From the NCBI GenBank assembly GCA_025450725.1, contig JANWLQ010000024.1, forward strand, positions 1 to 35,300: 35,300 bases of DNA, given 5' to 3'. Below, piece after piece: positions 8,710-17,329 of this stretch. The notes under the pieces are model-generated. The model worked only from the letters and a program-made list of their open reading frames with translations, was not told the origin of the DNA and ran no database searches. The translations under genes were made by a program, and so were the position numbers. The stretch is from Terriglobales bacterium (GTDB lineage Bacteria; Acidobacteriota; Terriglobia; Terriglobales; SCQP01). How positions within the stretch are numbered: the first letter of the stretch is position 1; every line of letters starts with the position of its first letter.

Positions 8710-9150
8710 CTAACGCCGCGATTTTTTCTTGGCGGTCTTTTTGGCTGCCGGCTTCTTCTTCGCCGCTGGTTTGCGTGATGTCTTCGAAGCTGACTTGGAC
8801 GGTTTCTTCGCCGCGCGTTTCGCCGGCGCCTTCTTCTTGGCCGCCTTCTTACCCGCGGACTTTTTTGCCGCCGGCTTGGCTGCCGCCTTCTTCGCGGCCG
8901 CCTTCTTGGCCGCCGGCTTCTTCTTCGCCACCGGCTTCTTCTTCGCTGCCGGCTTCTTCTTCGCTGCCGGCTTTGCCGGCGCCGCCTTCGCTGGCGCCGC
9001 CATCGGCTCGTCCGATTGGCTGCCGATCAGCGCGGCAAAGACATCAAGCTCTTCGTCGTCGCCGAAATCCTGTCCGCCATTGTCAGCGGGGAACACAAAG
9101 CTCTCATCATCGTCAGCCGCGGCAAACATTGGTGTTTTTATTTCGTCCAT
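8710..9150 (-). CDS. Histone H1-like / AlgP-like Lys-Ala-Pro-rich DNA-binding protein with acidic N-terminus
   Basis: MDEIKTPMFAAADDDESFVFPADNGGQDFGDDEELDVFAALIG... then (P)AAKKKPAAKKKPVAKKKPAAKKAAAKK... repeats; GGAG upstream of the ATG at 9150. Confidence 0.8.
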   Translation of the reverse strand: MDEIKTPMFAAADDDESFVFPADNGGQDFGDDEELDVFAALIGSQSDEPMAAPAKAAPAKPAAKKKPAAKKKPVAKKKPAAKKAAAKKAAAKPAAKKSAGKKAAKKKAPAKRAAKKPSKSASKTSRKPAAKKKPAAKKTAKKKSRR

Positions 9151-9221
9151 GGTTGAAGCTCCTTGCGCGCCGCATACGCGCGCTTCCACATTCTGGCAAG
9201 GCTTTGATGAATACTGCAAGC

Positions 9222-9656
9222 TTAAAGGTGGAGTTTTCTCGACGTTTTCTTCCGCGGTTTGCTTCCGCCCTCCTCCGTGGGCAGTAGCACCGCCGTGCCC
9301 TCGGCGATCAACGACGCGACACTTGCCGCGTTGGCTGCCGCCAGCCGCGACGGCGTCAGATGATACTCGCGCGCCAACCCCGCCCAACTATCGCCGGCGT
9401 GCGACCAATGCACCCGCCAGTTCAGCCGGTCTTTGGCCGGAATCCGTTCCAGCACTTGGGAAACTTGCTGCCCGGTTCCCTCCGGAAGTTTCAATTCGTA
9501 CCCCGCCGGTGCTCGCGTATGCAATAGGCTCGGATTCAAGTGTTGTAAATCTGACACGGTGGCTGAAGCGCACTCCGCCACTAGGTTGAGATCCACGTCT
9601 GCGTCCAACATGACCGTGTCAACTTGGTACGGCGTCTCCGGCACGATTGCCGGCAA
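9222..9656 (-). CDS. C-terminal part of MltD-like transglycosylase (LysM-containing), separated from the catalytic part by in-frame TAA at 9660-9662; potential TTG start at 9656
   Basis: Same frame as the upstream ORF; WRVHWSHAGDSWAGLAREYHLTPSRLAAANAAS resembles LysM; GGAGGAG just upstream of TTG. Confidence 0.8.
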   Translation of the reverse strand: MPAIVPETPYQVDTVMLDADVDLNLVAECASATVSDLQHLNPSLLHTRAPAGYELKLPEGTGQQVSQVLERIPAKDRLNWRVHWSHAGDSWAGLAREYHLTPSRLAAANAASVASLIAEGTAVLLPTEEGGSKPRKKTSRKLHL

Positions 9657-9659
9657 CCC

Positions 9660-10631
9660 TTACTCCTCCGGATTGCGCGCTATCAACGCCGTCGCCAAAA
9701 TCACCGGCACGTAGTTGCGCAAATACCGCGGGAGATCGTTCCGCGCATACAGCTTCCAATAGTCGGCGTAACCGGTGCGCGCGACGAGTTTTTGTATCGT
9801 CCCCGGTCCGGCGTTGTAGGCCGCCATCGCCAGATACCAATCTCCAAACTCATGGTGCAAATCCTTCAGGTGCCGCGCCGCCGCGAGCGTTGCCTTTTCC
9901 GGATCGTCGCGCTCATCCACCCAGGCCGTGCGCTTCAATCCGTAATCGTCCGACCGCGACGCCATGAACTGCCACATGCCCCTCGCCCCGGACCGCGACA
10001 CCAGCACCGGATCATAGCTGCTCTCCAATTGCGCCATGTAGATCAACTCGTCGGGAATGCCCTCGGCGGTGAAAATGCGGTCCATCATGGCGCGGTATCG
10101 CCCCGACCGGCGGTAATCCCGCATCAGGCCCTCCCGCCCCGTCGTGGTGAAATAGTGAATGTAGCGGATGACCGTATCGTTCAATTCAATCGGAAGCTGC
10201 TGCTCGCTGGGGCTCTTCGTCGCCGCCGGTGCCGTATTTTTTTCAATGGCCTCGCGCGTCGCGGCGTCAATGGGAAATGTGAGTTCGGGGATCGTCTCTT
10301 TCGGCGTCGGTTTTACATTGTTCATCCCGCCGCTGTCCAGCGTGTCGCTCTCGATCGCATGAATCCGGTCGAGCAGCGAATCCAGCTCGTTCTGCAGCGC
10401 TGGCGTGTCGAGAATGGAGTAGCTCGTCCCCAGCAAACGGTCCACTGTGGCGTCAAAGGCGGAGCGCGCTTCGTCCAATTGCCCGATCTGGTACAGGTGC
10501 AGCGCGGAGTTGTACTGCCGCTCCAGAGACTGCACCAGCGCCGCGACCGGGTCGCTTGGCGCTTGCGCCCGCCCCGGCGCACCCGCCAGCAGTGGCAGCA
10601 GCGCCGCCGCTGCCATAACGATTCGCCGCAT
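9660..10631 (-). CDS. mltD: Membrane-bound lytic murein transglycosylase D-like, catalytic part (SLT domain)
   Basis: Signal peptide; IPDELIYMAQLESSYDPVLVSRSGARGMWQFMASRSDDYGL...AAYNAGPGTIQKLV...YVPVILATALIARNPEE. Confidence 0.93.
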   Translation of the reverse strand: MRRIVMAAAALLPLLAGAPGRAQAPSDPVAALVQSLERQYNSALHLYQIGQLDEARSAFDATVDRLLGTSYSILDTPALQNELDSLLDRIHAIESDTLDSGGMNNVKPTPKETIPELTFPIDAATREAIEKNTAPAATKSPSEQQLPIELNDTVIRYIHYFTTTGREGLMRDYRRSGRYRAMMDRIFTAEGIPDELIYMAQLESSYDPVLVSRSGARGMWQFMASRSDDYGLKRTAWVDERDDPEKATLAAARHLKDLHHEFGDWYLAMAAYNAGPGTIQKLVARTGYADYWKLYARNDLPRYLRNYVPVILATALIARNPEE

Positions 10632-10634
10632 TGG

Positions 10635-11636
10635 CTAGGCGCGCTGCGGCTCCATCCGCAATGCGGCGCTGCGGCGCCGCGTCGCCGCACCAAGCTCGGG
10701 CGCCAGGCGCACTGTCTGCAGCAGCGCCTGGGGCAGGTCCGGAATTTTCCTCAGCGTCGCTTCCGCCGCCGTGATCGAGGCCTCGACCTCGCTCGTGCTC
10801 CGCTGCGACATCTCCGCCAACTCCTCTACTCTAAAGCCCTCGAGCAGGTACAACACCACATCCTGGCGCTGCGCCGCCGGCAGCCGCCGCACCGCATGCG
10901 CCAGCCTTCGCATCCACTCGTCCGTGTTGGCCAGCTCCTCCGGGTCCGCCTCCTCGGCGATTAGCGTGTTGTTCTCGATCGGTTCAAGCGGTTGTCCCTG
11001 TGGACTGCTGCCGTACTGTTTCACCAGCCTTCCAATCGCCGCCGCCGCCAGCACCAGCAGCCAGCGCGCGCGGTGGTCGCGCAACTCTCGCGTCCGGCTG
11101 TCCAGCGCCGCCACCACCACTTCATCTAAAACCTCGTGAGCGTCAATCTGTCCCGGCTCCAACTCGCCCAACCGCTCCCGCAACGCAACCTGCCGCTGCA
11201 CAAAGCCCAGCACATCCGCATAATGCTCGCCAAAGTATCCCATCAGGTCGGCCCCCGGCTCGAGCGACGGCCCGTTCCGATTCTCTTGCCGCGCGCTGGT
11301 TTCGGTCCTCGCACTCCGCTGGTGCGGACGCGTCTCCCGCAACTTCTGTTTGTGTTTCTTCAACTGCCTGAGCAATTCCTCGCTCGCGCCGCGAAACGCC
11401 GCTTGCGCCGTGGTGGCGACCTTTTCGCCGCTCAACTGCCCGGTGGGCAAGTGCAAGTTCAATCGGCACTCGACCCCTTCCCGGCTGGTGTGCCGCAACA
11501 ACCGCCCTTGCACTTGAATCAGGTCGGGTTGAAAAGCAATCAGCAACGGCTCGAGCTTCTGCTCAAAGCGATGGAATAGGGCATTAAGGTCGGGGGAACG
11601 AGGGACTTGAACGGTAAGCTGAACGTTCATAGGCAT
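10635..11636 (-). CDS. Fusion protein: HPF/RaiA (S30AE-like) N-terminal domain plus sigma-70-like C-terminal region
   Basis: N-term [32 protein letters not shown]...[32 protein letters not shown] is HPF-like; C-term [48 protein letters not shown] is sigma region 4-like. AGAGGA upstream of ATG 11636. Confidence 0.75.
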   Translation of the reverse strand: MPMNVQLTVQVPRSPDLNALFHRFEQKLEPLLIAFQPDLIQVQGRLLRHTSREGVECRLNLHLPTGQLSGEKVATTAQAAFRGASEELLRQLKKHKQKLRETRPHQRSARTETSARQENRNGPSLEPGADLMGYFGEHYADVLGFVQRQVALRERLGELEPGQIDAHEVLDEVVVAALDSRTRELRDHRARWLLVLAAAAIGRLVKQYGSSPQGQPLEPIENNTLIAEEADPEELANTDEWMRRLAHAVRRLPAAQRQDVVLYLLEGFRVEELAEMSQRSTSEVEASITAAEATLRKIPDLPQALLQTVRLAPELGAATRRRSAALRMEPQRA

Positions 11637-11720
11637 GGATCCTCTATTACTAGAACTACGCCTATTACGAGCCCAACGCAACTGGCTCATGGCAGCTTTC
11701 TTCCACGGTACAATTTCCAC

Positions 11721-12290
11721 ATGTCCACGCCACAGGCCGGTCTCGGTGCCAGCATTTCGCCCGCCGTCGTAAAAGTACTGAAGGCCCACATACGTGAAGT
11801 CCCCGATTTCCCAAAACCGGGAATTCTCTTCTACGACATCACCACTCTGCTTAAGAATGGCCCCGCCCTGGCGCAACTCATCGATACCCTCGCCGAACAT
11901 TACCGCTCCCAGCGCATCGATCTCGTGGCTGGCATCGAAGCCCGCGGTTTCATCTTTGGACCCGCCCTCGCCCTGCGCCTTGGCGCCGGCTTTGTGCCCA
12001 TCCGCAAGCCCCGCAAGCTGCCCGCCCCTACCGTGGCGGTCGAGTACGCGCTCGAATACGGCACCGACCGGCTCGAGCTCCACCGCGATGCCATCACCCG
12101 CGGCCAGCGTGTGTTGATCGTAGATGACCTCATCGCCACCGGCGGCACCGCCCTCGCCAGCGCCCAACTCGTCGAACAACTGAAAGGTACCGTCGCTGGC
12201 TTTGCCTTCATCGTTGAACTCACCTTCCTCGCCGGACGTCAGCGCCTCGCTTCCTACAACGTCACCTCCCTCCTCGCCTACGACGTATAA
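11721..12290 (+). CDS. apt: Adenine phosphoribosyltransferase
   Basis: [27 protein letters not shown]...[31 protein letters not shown]...[16 protein letters not shown]. Confidence 0.96.
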   Translation: MSTPQAGLGASISPAVVKVLKAHIREVPDFPKPGILFYDITTLLKNGPALAQLIDTLAEHYRSQRIDLVAGIEARGFIFGPALALRLGAGFVPIRKPRKLPAPTVAVEYALEYGTDRLELHRDAITRGQRVLIVDDLIATGGTALASAQLVEQLKGTVAGFAFIVELTFLAGRQRLASYNVTSLLAYDV

Positions 12291-12296
12291 CCCAGC

Positions 12297-13022
12297 ATGC
12301 GCGCCATCGTCGGAATTAACGCGGTCCGCGAGGCGCTCCGGGCGCGCACGCCCTTGGCTTGGATTGCCGTTTCCCGTGACCGCCGCGACGCCCGCATTCA
12401 GGATCTAATCTCGCTCGCCCGCGCCGCCCATGTGAACGTTCGCTTCACCGCCGCTGCCGACCTCGACCGCCTTGCCGGAGCCGCGGCCGCCCACCACCAG
12501 GGTGCTGTGGCCCAGGCCGAGGCCAAAGCCGTTCTCGATCTTGAAGATCTCCTCGCCGACTCGCCCGCCGGCTTTCTTCTGGCGCTCGATGGCATCGAAG
12601 ATCCCCACAACCTGGGTGCCATCATCCGCGGCGCCTGCGGTGCCGGGGTGGATGGCGTCCTCCTGCCCGCGCGGCGCGCCGTCGGCCTGACCGAAACCGT
12701 CGAACGCGTTTCCGCCGGCGCGCTCGAACACGTCCGTGTCGCCCGCGTCGGCAACCTGGTACAGGCCCTCACGACATGCCAACAGTCAGGATGGTGGCTC
12801 GTCGGCCTCGATGCTTCCGCCCCCCGCACCCTTTGGGACCACGACTTCACTCCGCGCACCGTGCTTGTCATCGGCGCCGAAGGCAAAGGCCTGCACGCCC
12901 TCACCCGAAAGAGGTGTGATGCGCTGGTTTCCATCCCACTCGCTCCCGGAGTGGAATCGCTCAATGCATCAATGGCGGCCGGCATCGTACTCTATGAACT
13001 AGTGCGGCAGCGACGAAAATGA
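12297..13022 (+). CDS. rlmB: TrmH/RlmB-family 23S rRNA (guanosine-2'-O-)-methyltransferase
   Basis: IVGINAVREALRAR...LLALDGIEDPHNLGAIIRGACGAGVDGVLLP...VIGAEGKGLHALTRKRCDALVSIPLAPGVESLNASMAAGIVLYEL. Confidence 0.93.
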   Translation: MRAIVGINAVREALRARTPLAWIAVSRDRRDARIQDLISLARAAHVNVRFTAAADLDRLAGAAAAHHQGAVAQAEAKAVLDLEDLLADSPAGFLLALDGIEDPHNLGAIIRGACGAGVDGVLLPARRAVGLTETVERVSAGALEHVRVARVGNLVQALTTCQQSGWWLVGLDASAPRTLWDHDFTPRTVLVIGAEGKGLHALTRKRCDALVSIPLAPGVESLNASMAAGIVLYELVRQRRK

Positions 13023-14185
13023 TCATCCAGCAGGTCGAAGCCTTACAGCGATGGCGGCAAGCCCGGCAGGGAAGTGATCTCCTTTGGCCCGTGGTGCGCC
13101 CTGAGGCCCTCTACCAGCGCCCTGTACCTGAGCGCCACCGCCTGGTTTTTTACCTCGGCCACCTCGAAGCCTTCGATTGGAATCTCCTCGCTCCCGCGCT
13201 CGACATCAAGCCATTTCACCCTGAGTGGGATCAACTCTTTGCCTTTGGTATTGATCCGGTCGAAGGCGAGCTCCCCAATGATCCCGCGTCGGCCTGGCCC
13301 GCCATTGCCGATGTGCACGCCTACAACCAGCAGGCTCGTTCGCAACTCGATAGCGCACTCGCGCGGCCTCCGACACCAGAAGTCAAACTCCGTCTCGAGG
13401 TCGCCCTCGAGCACCGCTGGATGCACGTCGAAACGCTGAGCTACCTCTTCCACAACCTCGCCTACTGTCACAAACAGCCAGGCCCGCAACCCCACCCCGG
13501 CGCTGCCACGAACACTCCCGCGCCCCAGGTCCCCGTACCCGCCGGAACCGCCACGCTCGGCCAGCACCGCAACGGCAGCTTCGGTTGGGATAACGAATTC
13601 GACGCCCTCTCCGTCTCCATTCCTGCCTTCACCATTGACAAACGGAAAGTCACCAACGGCGATTATCTGAAGTTCGTCGAAGACGGCGCCGCCCCGCCGC
13701 ATTTCTGGTCCATGCGCGACAATGCCTGGCAGTACCGCGGCATGTTTGGCGAAGTCTCCCTTCCGCTTGACCTGCCCGTGTACGTCACCCACGCCGAAGC
13801 CGCCGCCTACGCTCAATGGCGCGGCGCGCGGTTGCCCACCGAAGCCGAATGGCACCGCGCCGCCGAAGGCTCGACCCCCGGCAACGCTGGCCTCCGCCAC
13901 TGGGATCCGGCGCCGGTGGATCCCGCCACCGCCTCTGTGCACGGTGTTGAAGATCTTATCGGCAACGGATGGGAATGGACCTCGACCGAGTTCTCCCCCT
14001 TTCCCGGTTTTAAACCGTTCGACTTCTACCCCGGCTACTCGGCCAACTTCTTCGATGGCAAGCATTTCGTCCTCAAGGGCGCCTCGCCCCGCACCGCCGG
14101 CTGCTTCTTCCGTCCCAGCTTCCGCAACTGGTTCCAGCCCAATTACCCTTATCTCTACGCCGGCTTCCGCTGCGTTTCCCGCTGA
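13019..14185 (+). CDS. egtB: EgtB-like ergothioneine biosynthesis protein (DinB_2 + FGE-sulfatase domains)
   Basis: HxxxHxE iron motif HRWMHVETL; FGE core GARLPTEAEWHRAA...VHGVEDLIGNGWEWTSTEF...GFRCV; 4-bp ATGA overlap with rlmB; followed by egtD. Confidence 0.88.
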   Translation: MIIQQVEALQRWRQARQGSDLLWPVVRPEALYQRPVPERHRLVFYLGHLEAFDWNLLAPALDIKPFHPEWDQLFAFGIDPVEGELPNDPASAWPAIADVHAYNQQARSQLDSALARPPTPEVKLRLEVALEHRWMHVETLSYLFHNLAYCHKQPGPQPHPGAATNTPAPQVPVPAGTATLGQHRNGSFGWDNEFDALSVSIPAFTIDKRKVTNGDYLKFVEDGAAPPHFWSMRDNAWQYRGMFGEVSLPLDLPVYVTHAEAAAYAQWRGARLPTEAEWHRAAEGSTPGNAGLRHWDPAPVDPATASVHGVEDLIGNGWEWTSTEFSPFPGFKPFDFYPGYSANFFDGKHFVLKGASPRTAGCFFRPSFRNWFQPNYPYLYAGFRCVSR

Positions 14186-14191
14186 CCCCAA

Positions 14192-15163
14192 ATGGCAAGC
14201 TCATTACTCATCCCGCCGCCTGCACAACTCACACTCGGCGATGAGGTTGTCGCCGGCCTCACCCGTCCCGGCCAGAAAACGCTGCCCAGCAAGCTCTTCT
14301 ACGATCAGGTCGGCTCGGTTCTCTTCGAAGCCATCTGCGCTCTGCCCGAGTACGGTTTGACCCAGGCCGACGCGCGGCTTCTGCAATCTCACGCCGCCGC
14401 CATGATCGCCCCCTTCGCCGGTGGCGTGACCGTCGCTGAATTGGGCAGCGGCACGGGCGAGAAAACCCGCTGGATTCTCGAAACCCTCTGCCGCCGCCAG
14501 CCGACCGATTATTACCCCATCGAAATCTCCTCTCTCGCCCTCAAACAATGCCAGGCCGAGCTGGCCGCAATCCCAGGCCTGACCATTCACCCCCAAGAAG
14601 CCGACTACCTTGCCGGCCTCGCCGCACTCGCCGCTTTACGCGGCCCCGCGCCCCTACTGGTACTGTTCCTGGGCAGCACATTCGGAAATTTCGACCCCGG
14701 TCCCGGCCACGATTTCTTGGTGAACGTGCGCAGCCTCTTGCGCCCCGGCGACGGCCTGTTGCTCGGTCTCGATCTCGTCAAGCCGGTCAAACGCGTCAAA
14801 CTCGCCTACGACGATCCCGCCGGTGTCACCGCTGCCTTCAACCGCAACGCCCTGGCCCGCCTCAACCGCGAGTTCGACGCCGATTTCGACCTGCGCTACT
14901 GGCGCCACAAGATCCGCTATACCCGCCCCTGTGAACGCGTCGAAATGCATCTCGTATCGCAGCGCGACCAGACCGCTCACCTCCGCGCCCTCGACCGCAC
15001 TGTCGCCTTTGCCCGCGGCGAGTCCATCTGGACGGAGAGCTCGCACAAGTTCCGCCCCGCCGGTATCGCTCCGCTCGTCGCCGCCGCCGGTTTCCGCCTC
15101 CACCGGCAATGGCGTGATGACCGCTGGCCCTTCGCCGAAAACCTCTGCCTCGCAATCGAGTAG
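14192..15163 (+). CDS. egtD: L-histidine N-alpha-methyltransferase EgtD
   Basis: LPSKLFYDQVGSVLFEAICALPEYGLTQADARLL...VAELGSGTGEKTRWILE...LFLGSTFGNFDPGPGHDFL. Confidence 0.94.
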   Translation: MASSLLIPPPAQLTLGDEVVAGLTRPGQKTLPSKLFYDQVGSVLFEAICALPEYGLTQADARLLQSHAAAMIAPFAGGVTVAELGSGTGEKTRWILETLCRRQPTDYYPIEISSLALKQCQAELAAIPGLTIHPQEADYLAGLAALAALRGPAPLLVLFLGSTFGNFDPGPGHDFLVNVRSLLRPGDGLLLGLDLVKPVKRVKLAYDDPAGVTAAFNRNALARLNREFDADFDLRYWRHKIRYTRPCERVEMHLVSQRDQTAHLRALDRTVAFARGESIWTESSHKFRPAGIAPLVAAAGFRLHRQWRDDRWPFAENLCLAIE

Positions 15164-15174
15164 CCTGTTGAGGT

Positions 15175-16809
15175 ATGTCCTCGCGCCGGAATTGGCTCGT
15201 CCTGGCCGCCCTTCTCGCCGCTGCCGCGCTCGTGCTCGCGCTGCTTCGCTGGCGCGGCTTTAAGGCCTCCTCGACGCCTACCCGCTTCGAAGCCCACATC
15301 GCCCGTTCCCTCCGCAACTTCGCCATTCCGGCGCGCGAAGCTAATCGCTCCAATCCATTTTCGCGGGACGAGCATGCCCGCGCGGCCGGCCAGCAGTACT
15401 TTTTCTCCCACTGTGCCCTCTGCCATGGCGTCGACGGCCGTGGTGGAACCGCCATCGGCGGCAACGAATATCCTCGCGTGCCCGACCTTCACGGTGCTCC
15501 CACTCAACACCTCACCGATGGCGAGTTGCATTACCTGATTGAGAACGGAGTCCAGCTCTCTGGCATGCCCGCTCTTCCCGGACCTCCCGCCGCCACCGAT
15601 CGCACTGGCTGGCAGCTCGTGACCTTTCTCCGCGGCTTGACTTCGACACCACCCGACGCCGCCGCTCTCGTCTCTGCCCACTATGTCGGCTCAGCCGCCT
15701 GCCGTCCCTGCCACGCCGGCATTTATGACCGTTGGCAAAAAACTCCGATGGCCAACGTTGTCCGCGATCCCAAGCTGTTTCCCCACGCTATCATTCCCGA
15801 TCTCGCCACCAACTCCGTGGCTCCGTTCGCGCTTTCCCAGGTCGCGCTCGTTTACGGCAGCCGATGGAAGCAGCGTTACTTCACCCGAATCGGCAACGAC
15901 TACTATCCTCTTCCCGCGCAGTGGGACGTCGGCACTCGTCAGTGGCTTCCGTATCATGTACCTGACAAAGGCGCTGACTGGTGGGCCGCCTCGTATCCCT
16001 CCGCCAACCTCCAGCGCCCCACCGGACCCACCTGCGACGGATGCCACTCCGTTGCCTACGATATCCAAACCCACCGCCCCGCCGAATGGAACGTCGGCTG
16101 CGAGCGCTGCCATGGACCCGGCGGCGAACACGCCGCCCACCCTACGCCCTCCAACATCCTCAACCCAGCCAGCCTCGACGATGTCGCCTCCGATGACACC
16201 TGCATCCAATGCCACTCCCAGGGTCGTCCACGCACCCCCATCATCAATGGACGCGCCTACGACTGGCCCGTCGGCTACCAAGCCGGCCTCCGCCTCGCCG
16301 ACTACTGGTCTCTTGATAACTCATCCTACGGTCAGAGTGACTTCCTCTATTTCCCGGACGGCACCGCCCACAAAAACCGAATGCAAGGCAACGATTTCGT
16401 CCAGAGCCTGATGTACCGCCGCGGCGTTACCTGCGCCACCTGCCATGACGTACACGGCACCGACAACGTGGCCCAACTCCGCCTTCCTCCCCAGCAGCTC
16501 TGCCTCAGTTGCCACGGCCCCAACTCGCCCAACGGCCCGCATGCCGCCACCATTGCCGAACACACTCACCATGCCGACGGCAGCCCCGGAAGCCAATGCA
16601 TTGCCTGCCACATGCCCAAAATTCAAACCCAGGGCGTCCCCGGCGCCTTCGTCAGCGCGCACACATTCCGTTTCATCCCGCCCGCCTTTACCGACAAATA
16701 CAAAATCCCAAACCCTTGCACCACCTGCCACACCGGTCAATCATCCGACTGGGCCAATCAGGCGCTGCTCCATTGGAGTTCCACCTCGCCGTGGCGCGTA
16801 ATTAAGTAA
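15175..16809 (+). CDS. Membrane-anchored nine-heme c-type cytochrome (class-I-like domain plus octaheme c554-like region)
   Basis: Nine CxxCH motifs: CALCH, CRPCH, CDGCH, CERCH, CIQCH, CATCH, CLSCH, CIACH, CTTCH; N-terminal TM helix. Confidence 0.9.
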   Translation: MSSRRNWLVLAALLAAAALVLALLRWRGFKASSTPTRFEAHIARSLRNFAIPAREANRSNPFSRDEHARAAGQQYFFSHCALCHGVDGRGGTAIGGNEYPRVPDLHGAPTQHLTDGELHYLIENGVQLSGMPALPGPPAATDRTGWQLVTFLRGLTSTPPDAAALVSAHYVGSAACRPCHAGIYDRWQKTPMANVVRDPKLFPHAIIPDLATNSVAPFALSQVALVYGSRWKQRYFTRIGNDYYPLPAQWDVGTRQWLPYHVPDKGADWWAASYPSANLQRPTGPTCDGCHSVAYDIQTHRPAEWNVGCERCHGPGGEHAAHPTPSNILNPASLDDVASDDTCIQCHSQGRPRTPIINGRAYDWPVGYQAGLRLADYWSLDNSSYGQSDFLYFPDGTAHKNRMQGNDFVQSLMYRRGVTCATCHDVHGTDNVAQLRLPPQQLCLSCHGPNSPNGPHAATIAEHTHHADGSPGSQCIACHMPKIQTQGVPGAFVSAHTFRFIPPAFTDKYKIPNPCTTCHTGQSSDWANQALLHWSSTSPWRVIK

Positions 16810-16812
16810 TCG

Positions 16813-17271
16813 TCATCGTCTGGTCGCCGCGCTTGCCAGCTCCAGTTGCGCCACATGATGGCGGATGTGGCTCAAATAATCGGTGATCAAAAACTCGAGC
16901 GTCACCGGGGCGTCGCTGCCCACCACGCAAAGGCTCTGCAGTTTGCCCGCCGGAATCCTCGCTACCAATTGCGCGATCGCCAGGTTCGCCGCCGCCCAAA
17001 GCTCGACCAATTCTCCCCACGGACGCTCATGGTAGCCATGCAGCGCGACCCATTCCTTTTGCGCGTAGCCTGGCCCGCTGTAGCTGCCGTCCAGCGCGGC
17101 GCGCACAAAGCGGTTGTGGTTGTTTACCGCCGAGTCGAGCAAGTGGCCGAGAATCTCGCGCCGCGACCACGCGCCAGCGTAGCGCCGCTCCCGGCTGCCA
17201 TCTTCGGAAATGGTATGCAAACTTGCGAGCGTAGCTTCAATCTGCCGCCCAAAATCGGCTGCAAGTGTCAT
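16813..17271 (-). CDS. DinB family protein
   Basis: MTLAADFGRQIEATLASLHTISEDGSRERRYAGAWSRREILGHLLDSAVNNHNRFVRA...LEFLITDYLSHIRHHVAQLE. Confidence 0.85.
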   Translation of the reverse strand: MTLAADFGRQIEATLASLHTISEDGSRERRYAGAWSRREILGHLLDSAVNNHNRFVRAALDGSYSGPGYAQKEWVALHGYHERPWGELVELWAAANLAIAQLVARIPAGKLQSLCVVGSDAPVTLEFLITDYLSHIRHHVAQLELASAATRR

Positions 17272-17294
17272 ATGGGATTCTACCGCCACGCCGC

Positions 17295-17323
17295 TTGACC
17301 GTGGCTCCCCGATGGCGTCTAAT
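17295..17323 (+). promoter_or_regulatory. Sigma-70-type promoter TTGACC-N17-TCTAAT
   Basis: -35 at 17295-17300, 17-nt spacer, -10 at 17318-17323; predicted TSS about 17330, the A of the downstream ATG. Confidence 0.65.
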
Positions 17324-17329
17324 TGAATC

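Noticed and set aside
9660-9662. mltD TAA as a recoded sense codon
   Set aside because: TAA recoding would require a variant genetic code; many genes here end normally in TAA/TAG/TGA, so nonsense/assembly error or re-initiation is more plausible.
9624-10964. 446-aa + strand ORF opposite mltD
   Set aside because: Arg/His/Pro-rich composition typical of antisense shadow frames; the minus strand encodes a clear SLT protein.
13019-15163. Selenoneine (SenABC) cluster
   Set aside because: Although EgtB homologs occur in SenA systems, the partner here is a clear EgtD and no selenophosphate synthetase or SenB glycosyltransferase is present in the window.
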